Assembly (NCBI GenBank): GCA_029582265.1
Contig: CM055816.1
Coordinates: forward strand, 9,487,877 to 9,551,876
Reading direction: 5' to 3'
DNA: 64,000 bases
From: Zoroaster sp. YZ-2022
Lineage: Eukaryota; Echinodermata; Asteroidea; Forcipulatida; Zoroasteridae
The notes below the pieces were generated by a model. That model worked only from the letters and a program-made list of their open reading frames with translations, did not search any database and had not been told where the DNA came from. Shown piece after piece: positions 56,149 through 64,000 of this stretch. Every line of letters starts with the position of its first letter. The first letter of the stretch is position 1. The position numbers and the translations under genes were made by a program.

Positions 56149-56794
56149 GTTTTTTCCCCGCGTACGCTCATCCTCATGTAACATTTCAAACACTGTCACT
56201 TCAATATTCATTTTGGATTCATTTTGATCCTTCCTTCAAATAACGGCTAATTTTGTGGTTAAGATCAACGAATAATTTTCCAAAATGGACTCAATAAAAT
56301 TACATAGTTTACATTGGCCTAACTCAACACAAATGCCCACACAGAGCTTCCTGAGTGCAAAAGTGGACCTCGCTTGCTGGTTTCGATTTGGGCCCTCACT
56401 TTCAAAATCATCCTGCAGCTGTTGGAATAAATAGTATTAATATTATCCCTTGCGAATCTTCTCAGCTACATTTAGCCGTGCATAACATATACTGCATACG
56501 GTATATCTACATGAGATATAGTTTCTTTATTAGTCATAATTTGGTTGTCACATCACCAGCAGTACAGATAATTCATTGTTAATTCTATTATTAAATGAGC
56601 TTCCTGGAACGTAAGCCTTGCTTGGTGACTATGCAAGTAATAAAACAATCAATTCAACTGTTGATATACGTTAAATCAGATAATATAATCAATATGCTAT
56701 TAGCAAGCCAATTACCAAAGGCAACCATTACATAAATTGATAAACAGGGAAAATAGCCGTGTTTCCGCTCAATTTCGGCAAATAAGCAGAGTCA
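54810..56794. repeat. Dispersed repeat mosaic, copy A
   Basis: Contains blocks repeated elsewhere: GTGGATTCATACTGTGCT (54811, 56037; inverted at 62540), GCGGGGCGATATATCC (55079; 60312), GTCCGTTACGATCCTGCAAG (55147; 58832; 60386 variant), CAACTCTGGCAAAATTTT (55491; 59089; 60748 variant), and CAGGCCAACGTTCAGGG (55805; 63300). A 10-bp tandem repeat TCTTCTAAAT is at 54945-54985 and a T tract at 56118-56147. No gene. Confidence 0.75.
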
Positions 56795-57148
56795 TTGCAA
56801 ATTGCAAATTTAGTTGGACAAGACTTGGCTTCATCTCTGGAACCCCTATCTCTCCGTCGCTCTGTAGCCTCATTGAGCCTCTTTTACAGATACTACAATG
56901 GTAGGTGCTCCAAAGGACTTTCACTGGTTGTTCCACCTAACCGTACCTTTGGCCGCACCACACGTTTCTCTGCTCATTCTCATCCTTATACTGTATCTGT
57001 CCCCAAAGCAAATACCTGGCGGTACTCATCCAGTTTCTTTCCACGTACTACCTTACTTTGGAATTCATTACCTGTTTTCTGCTTCCCTGCCACCTATAAC
57101 CTGTCTCAATTCAAACGCAACATCAATAGTCATCTGTCTACTTTTTGA
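56795..57148 (+). pseudogene. LINE ORF2 C-terminal fragment (CR1/L2-like)
   Basis: 117 open codons with the familiar end of CR1-type reverse transcriptases: LEPLSLRRSVASLSLFYRYY, then HPYTVSVPKANTWRYSSSFF, PRTTLLWNSLP and YNLSQFKRNINSHL, then a stop. The catalytic RT part is absent, so this is a 5'-truncated insertion. Confidence 0.8.
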
Positions 57149-58179
57149 TTTACTCTTCTCTTACCCCCTTTCCCCTATTTAGCCTTCACTTTGAGTGGCC
57201 TGTAAGGTCTTATGATTGGCAACTACTCATAAAAAAAGAGTCATTCTGTTTCGCGCGAAATTGAATGCTGCAAAAAATCATCATTCGATTTTGTTTTATG
57301 AGTAGGCAATAGTACTCTTGAGTCAAGCGATTTAAACAAAATAACTATCAAATTTAACAATCCACTCGAACAGCATTCAATTTCGCAAGAGCTTTTCGCG
57401 GCGCATATTTGGTCATTCAAATTCGTTATTGGGCAGGCATTTGTGAAATTTGTGCAACTTAACTGACACTTTGTTAAACATTGTTTAACTTTGTTTCCTA
57501 TAGATTTTTAATGTATAAAAACAGTTCACTAATAAATGAATGGACAATAAGAAATCAGCAAATCAAACAATAAAAGACACTCTAACAATAAAAAAAAAAC
57601 AGGTTATAATGAAACTGTCCAATATAACATAAATGTTTCAAAAACGTATTACAGAATTAGGCTCAGGTCAGAAAAACAAAAAATTTTATTCAGAGATTGA
57701 ACAAAACAAAGTAAGACTGATTGGCCCTATATAAAGAATAAAGAAAACAAAATTAAGTTTGAATTAAAGTAAACATATGAAACGTATTCTGTTGTCTTTT
57801 TTGCATTTGTTTCTCGCATTTTTTTTTTTTTTAATTCTCATTTTGCGAAATTGATTGCCGTTATATAAAAAATGAAAGTAACATTTTAGTGAAAATCTCC
57901 AGTCGAACTAACTCTGCTAAATTGGATGAATAACGTGCATTACTAAAAAAGAACGATGTATATGCTAAATTGAATATAATGCCACATGAATTCGCATACC
58001 CTGAAAATTAAATTGAATGCTTGAATTCTTAATTCGAAACATAGTAACAACTGGAGAGGCAAAATCGCTTTAATATGAACGTATGAACGTGAAATTGGCC
58101 GCTTACTTGCCGAAATTGACCGGGAAAACATATAAATACCACTATTTTAGATGAGTTTGATATACAAAATGTACATACA
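57149..58179. other. No gene seen
   Basis: AT-rich; includes a small inverted pair TACTCATAAAA / TTTTATGAGTA at 57224-57305. No domain found. Confidence 0.45.
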
Positions 58180-61100
58180 TGTACCAATGCACAAAATGCC
58201 ATGCCATTCTCCCACTATGTTAAGTCCTGTTGCTGTTACATGTAAACAGTTTTGATGTTAGGAAATTTATCCATTCAGTCCTTAAAGTTACCCTTTTTCA
58301 ACACGAGTTGGTTGATAACGATATACAAAATGTACACAAAATGTTCAAATGTTCAAAATGTTCAACAAAAAACCACGCCTTTCACCCACGTGGTCACCAA
58401 CCTGAACACACACAGTTTATATTGCATATGAGGGCATCTAAGACAGACCAAACATAATGTAAAAAACATACAAAAATCAACCAGTTTGAACTGGAATGAA
58501 CTAGATACCGAATACGAATAGTGGTCTAGTACCAAGACACCTTAATAATAATTAGCCTGATACTGTTTTACTGAAACCCTATTCTCACAATGAGGATACA
58601 GTTCAGGAAACGATCGAGTACGTATCCTCATCATTCATGTGTTAATACTGGTTCTTCTAAGACTCACAAGTAAATTAGCAATTAAACAAGGGTTCCTCCA
58701 GTTTTGTGACCGTACTATTGTGACGTAGTGCTTGCGAAATGTTCAAATCAGATTCGTCCAAGTTTGAAATAATGAAATTATAATTAGTAAAGCATGTGCT
58801 TGGTTTGTATGTGGCAAACAAAATTGTAAAGGTTGTCCGTTACGATCCTGCAAGCCCCGTTTTCGATTCATAGATGGTATAATCATGACACCGGCTAGCC
58901 GGCCAGCCAGCCGGTGAGGTTGCGCTACCGTCCAGCCGGCCATTGAGGCTGTGCTGTTTAGATTATTTTGTTTTTGACAGTAACAAGGTTTTTGATTTGT
59001 TTTTTTCTGAAATTCATGGTTAAACCACAAACTGTGTTTTACCCGAGTCAAAGCCTATAACTATACTGGCGAAAATTGTAATCGTCCAACTCTGGCAAAA
59101 TTTTCCTAACATTTATGAAATAGACTCTTTTCCTAATTTTTATGAATAATTTTTCTTTTTAATGACAAATTTTTTAATTTCATAGTTCTTATGAAAGAAG
59201 GTATAATCTTTTGGTAAATTCGACTTTATTTACCCAAATTTATTTCATAAAAATTTGAAAAAGTGGACTTATGATTAAGTCAAAATACTTTTGAACATGT
59301 TTAAATAAGCAGTAGGTTTCTATAGGCTATATATTTCAGGCTCCAAATATGTGGCAATAGTGTAAAAAGGATGTTCATGGCATGTAATGGTGGCACAACT
59401 AAACAATGACCTTGTACAGGAATACATACATGTAATCAGCTTGAAGTAAACAAACCAAGCCTAGCACCAAATGAGACCCTTTTGTTTTTTATTGCTAGTC
59501 ATTAAGCCCTGATGAATAAAAATGTTCTACACTGGGGCACACATTGTCCATTTGCACCACTGACATACATGTATTAAGCCATTATACTAGTATTACACAA
59601 TCCTGAGACCTCTTAGTGTACTGGAATTACATTAAAATTCATAGAAATGCCTATTTGTGAGGTCTCTTGAGCCTGGAGAATATATTTGAACAAGAAATAA
59701 ATAAAAATGATATGTATTTCCATACATATCAATCAAACAGAAAACATATTTTTTTCACAAAAAACGATAACTCGGCACTTTGTGGTGGAATATATAATCC
59801 AATTTTTTGATGAATTTTGTTTTGGAGTAATGTCTTAGATATTACCAGAACATCATTTAAGTGTATTCAGAACTTTCCAAAATTCACTAGACCCTACTTT
59901 ACATCAATTAATTATTATAACTTTTTTTGGTAAACGGACAAGTTATTACTTTCCCAACAAAAACAAAGAACTACTTCTAATCAAGGGTACGAATATCAAG
60001 CGCAACCTGTTCACCACAGGGGTCAGGTCAACATCTGCCCAGATACAGGGGAATGAGTAATAGACTCGTTGACCAATCCCCACAAAAATATTCTCTAAAA
60101 CTGGCATAAAATTTCCCTAAAATGTTCCAATCCTATTCCGAAATGGTTTGAAATTTCTCAAAATTTGAGGTAGGTCATTGAAATTTGAATCATCCTTCCA
60201 AATTTACACCTGAATTCTCCGTGCAAAAGGAAAACCTGATTATATTTCGAACTATGTTAACACAAAATCAGCAGCGTTTGAATGCCGGATGAAGAAATTT
60301 CTCCTCCCAGAGCGGGGCGATATATCCTGACAATCGATGTTTACTTTCACTGGTCCGTGGTCACTTAGAAACTTGAAATTGTCCGTTTACGATCCTACAA
60401 GCCCCGATTTCGAGTCAAATAATTGATACAGGCTGCACTGCCATCCAGCCGGCCAGCCAGCCGGTGAGCCATGACTGTAATTGTACTAATAGTGACTGCT
60501 CGCAGGCAAATTATATGACAAATTAGATGGAATCATTATTGATTTCTTTGTTATTATTATTTGTGTGTGTATAAAATTCATTATTTTGCCATCTGATAAT
60601 TAGGGTGAAATTGGTAGCAGTAGCATTTTTTTAATTGATTTTTTTTTCTGTTCTTAAAAAAAATAAAAATAAATCAATCAGGGAAAACCGAAAACCGTGT
60701 TTTTCGGGACTGAAAGCCTATAGCGACTGGCAAAAATAGAAATTTCCCAACTCTGGCCAAATTTTCCAATAATTTATGAACCAGACTCTTCGTATAAAAT
60801 AGAGCCTAGTTTATATATATAGGCTACATATTTCATGCTCCAAATATGTGGCAACAGGTTATCGCAATAAACACGGGACTTTCCATTGGCCGGTATCTCG
60901 ACAGACATCGTCATGAAGCCATCGGCACCGAAAAGTGGGGGGTGGGAGAAGGGTAGGACTTTCCCTCTCCCCACTTTAAAAACGTTCCCGATTTGCTCCC
61001 CCACCCAAAAAAAAATAAAAAATTAAATAAATAAATAAATAAATAAACAAATAAATAAATAAATAAATACATAAATAAATAAATAAAATGAATCAAATAT

Positions 61101-61220
61101 TTACATGTACTATTGACTATTTTTTGTATCCACTGGTATTAATGATTCTCTAAAACTAAATAAAATATTATCTATGAAAACTGGCTCAATATTTCTTTAA
61201 ATCTTTCAACATTTTCCAAA
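58180..61220. repeat. Dispersed repeat mosaic, copies B and C
   Basis: 58180-58450 resembles 62940-63130 (ACAAAATGCCATGCCATTCT, CACCTGAACACAC). 58820-59110 and 60280-60800 repeat the blocks of copy A. AGCCGGCCAGCCAGCCGGTG occurs near 58890 and 60450. An (AAAT)n microsatellite is at 61012-61088. No coding region. Confidence 0.7.
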
Positions 61221-63999
61221 CACTAGATACTAAACATTCTAGATTAACTGTTTTATGGTCTTAAAAGTGTACATTTTTCATCTATAATGGATTTTAAATG
61301 ACTTATTTACATGATGTTTAAGATCAGTAATACTTCAAATGACGAATCAGCACAGAATCAGCACATTCTATCAAATTACTATTTCACGAAGTGACGTAAC
61401 ACAGTTAAACTATACTCTGTCCTTTACTGTTTATAACACAGTTATGTTGGCAAGAAACCTGTATTAACTTGCGAGCATGCAGTGCGTATGAGTTTTTCCT
61501 TGTGTAAGTGTATGCATGGTATGTATGCATGGTACAAGTCTAATTGTTCGCGCGCCGATAACACTGGTCAACAGCCAAAATGCTTCCGAAACAAATGAAG
61601 TCAAACTCCACTAATTATGGGTCACTGATAATGGAAATGATGCTTGAAATTGTTGATTGGCTCTAGTTTTCAAGATATGGTACCGTTTAATAACTACATA
61701 GTAAGTGTTACATAAACAGGGCAGGTGACATAATATCAAGTGAAACAACCATAAACACATGAAAAGACCTAGGTTTACAATTCATGATTAAAAATCTACT
61801 ATGTAGGCCCTACACCATATACATAGTACATAAAATGTAAACTTAAATATCTTGGAAACAGTAGCCAATCAGCAATTTTAATTGTCATATTTTAATTCAA
61901 CACATCAAAATTCATAATAAATAGCACATTTTATCTCCGAAGCAGACAACTTTAAAAAAATTGTTGACCAGTGTAATGTGTGGTAGTAGATGAAGTGACG
62001 AATTGGGTTTGGAACAGAATCACTTTATGTATGGAGATAAAGCGCGCGCCGTAGAATTTAGTATCTCACGAAGTGACGAATAAGTTTGAAAGCTTGTATA
62101 TAGAAAATACAAACTTTGACGGTTTTGAAACAAAATCAGAAATAAAATTCAACTATTTAATCAAAAATAGTTTGTTTAAGTGTAAACAGATGGGAATAAT
62201 ATAAACACCAAAAACGCCCTACCAAAATGAGTCCAACTTCAAACGCGATTTTCTTAACAGCGATTCGTCACATCGTCCAATCAATTTAACAGGCTTGATT
62301 TACAATTTAGCCATATTTCTGCATAGATTTTCAACCGTTCACAAACTGGAATATTTTGGCATTTATTATTTGCTGATGATTGAAAAATAATTATTTCAAG
62401 TTTACTTTAATCAAGAAGATTTTTTTTATCTCTTGCTCTTAACCAAAATGAATACTGAATTGACAATGTTACATATACGTGGGGAAAATATTTGGCTAAA
62501 ATCTATCGTGAACATTGGGGAATGGAATCAGGTGAGAGCACAGTATGAATCCACATTATTATAAACTGGTTATGTTTTCCATTAAGGCTTACACAATATA
62601 AAGCAATCTGCATATGTCTACATTATATGTATTTTTTATCATATCCATAATGGTTGTCATATCACCAGCAATACATTTTTAATTCCAGTAATGAGCTTCC
62701 TGGAACGCTAGCCTTGCTTGATGACTATGGCAGTAATCCATTCAACTGTCGATATAAATCATATGATATAATCAAAATGGTATAAGCGAACCAATTGCGT
62801 TAATAGATAAACAGAAGTCATTACAATAAAAGAGATGATTAAATTCAAACAGTATCCATCATATGATACAAACAAAACACTACGGAAAGTCTTATTGCTG
62901 TGTACAGAAAAAACATGTTTTGTTGCTTTAGGCAATTTAATTATTCGTTCTGTTCAAGTTGCCCTTTTGCAATACAAATTGGCTGAGTGCGACAAAATGT
63001 GTACAAATCTACCAATGTACAAAATGCCATGCCATTCTCCCATGTGATAACCACCTGAACACACCCAATGTGGATTGCATTATAAGGGCATCTGCAACAG
63101 CCCAAAGACAATGCAAAAGACATAGAAATTGGTATCAACCCGGCCGCGGAAGTGGAGTCCTGATTTTGCCCCCTCCACTTTTGAAATATCTCAACATTTT
63201 TGTAAGTTTTATTCGAATTAATATTTCAAACCCAAATTATTGTTTTATTGTTTAGCTTTGCTCAGTTTGAGGTGGTGTTGGCATGGGGGACGGTTAGGAC
63301 AGGCCAACGTTCAGGGTCGGTCATTAAAAGTTCAATTTATTCTACAAAATTTACACCACACGTCCGAAAATTCTCCTCCAAAAGAAAAATTAAGCAAAAA
63401 TTGACAGGGGCTTATGATTCTTGAGAGGATTTACTAACGTAATTCCATCCAATCATTTTAATACTATTACTATCTGAGGAACTGAGGGCATATTTTTTTA
63501 ATTAAATGACTGTTTTGGTAAAGTAACTTTCAAATTCTTTACACATTTGGCACAAAATTTACAAAAATACATTTTATGGGAGAATGGCAAAAAAGAACCG
63601 ATTCAACTGTACACAGACCGGATACACCCACTGTCTGATCAGACCGCCGAGTTACAGGTCCCTACTACGGACTTATTTTAAAATTATGTCATATGCAATT
63701 GCATAAATTTTCAATAATCATAATAAAAAATAAATACATAAATAATGACCAAGATAAGAATACTTTAATAATTATCCATATATGTTTTTTAAAAATATGC
63801 ATTAGATTGCATCACAGAGCATCTAGCTTCCTGAGCCCTGAGGCGGATATTAAATATATTACCCAACAGACCCATGATGTTATCCGGGCCATTACAAAAA
63901 GTGGCTCTTAATGTTACCTTTGCCGTAGTAGCCAAAATATATACATATTATTTTTTTTAAATTATCCTGTTATGCTGTTACCCAAGACAAATAAATTCA
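61221..63999. repeat. Dispersed repeat mosaic, copy D, to window end
   Basis: Three more CACGAAGTGACG motifs (61382, 61990 partial, 62064). 62435-62562 is an inverted copy of 54810-54930; 62640-62830 is a direct copy of 56530-56720; 63290-63370 matches 55793-55870. From 63380 to the end I see nothing recognisable. Confidence 0.6.
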
Positions 64000-64000
64000 A

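Overview
The window is eukaryotic genomic DNA, intron-containing and dominated by dispersed repeats. The content best fits a marine invertebrate, probably a deuterostome such as an echinoderm or hemichordate. The pointers are tRNA-Leu-headed SINEs with (ATT)n tails, many TTAA-flanked and palindromic MITEs, Ty3/gypsy and several non-LTR retrotransposon remnants, a high density of TACATGTA palindromes, and a single-exon GT31 glycosyltransferase. I cannot name the species. There are three scaffold gaps of exactly 500 N (11959-12458, 37336-37835, 53500-53999). The first ~8 kb looks like poor-quality consensus.

Layout. 1-8.0 kb: AT-rich, homopolymer-rich sequence with SINE and MITE copies and no convincing gene. 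8.05-8.64 kb: an array rich in CCATGG and ATGGG. 10.6-11.05 kb: a long palindrome. 12.7-22.2 kb, minus strand: a split protein-coding gene that no single ORF reveals. I assembled seven coding exons plus one microexon from splice signals and matching phase; the protein is not recognised. Its introns carry at least five MITEs. 23.1-25.0 kb: a 350-bp-arm inverted duplication with a nested 154-bp hairpin element, plus an adjacent tandem repeat.

25.58-35.27 kb: a nearly complete Ty3/gypsy LTR retrotransposon on the minus strand. It has two ~98%-identical LTRs, a tRNA-Leu primer binding site, a broken gag, a 1,318-codon pol in the gag frame after one UAG, a protease lacking its catalytic Asp, a LINE 3' end inserted behind pol, and a further C2H2 zinc-finger reading frame. 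35.5-35.8 kb: a tRNA-like SINE with a 30-bp target duplication. 36.5-37.1 kb: a LINE endonuclease fragment.

38.28-49.59 kb: two ~920-bp inverted arms enclose a decayed LINE (RT, RNase H, zinc knuckle), an intact intronless beta-1,3-galactosyltransferase-like gene (42677-44005, plus), and a cluster of the motif CACGAAGTGACGAAT. 52-53.3 kb: a 23-bp minisatellite and an LTR-like repeat. 54.3-63.4 kb: a patchwork of repeated segments in both orientations with a LINE C-terminal fragment; no host gene seen.

The likely functional host genes are therefore only two: the split minus-strand gene and the GT31 enzyme. Everything else recognisable is mobile or repetitive. Exon calls, SINE family names and organism assignment are inferences from the sequence alone.
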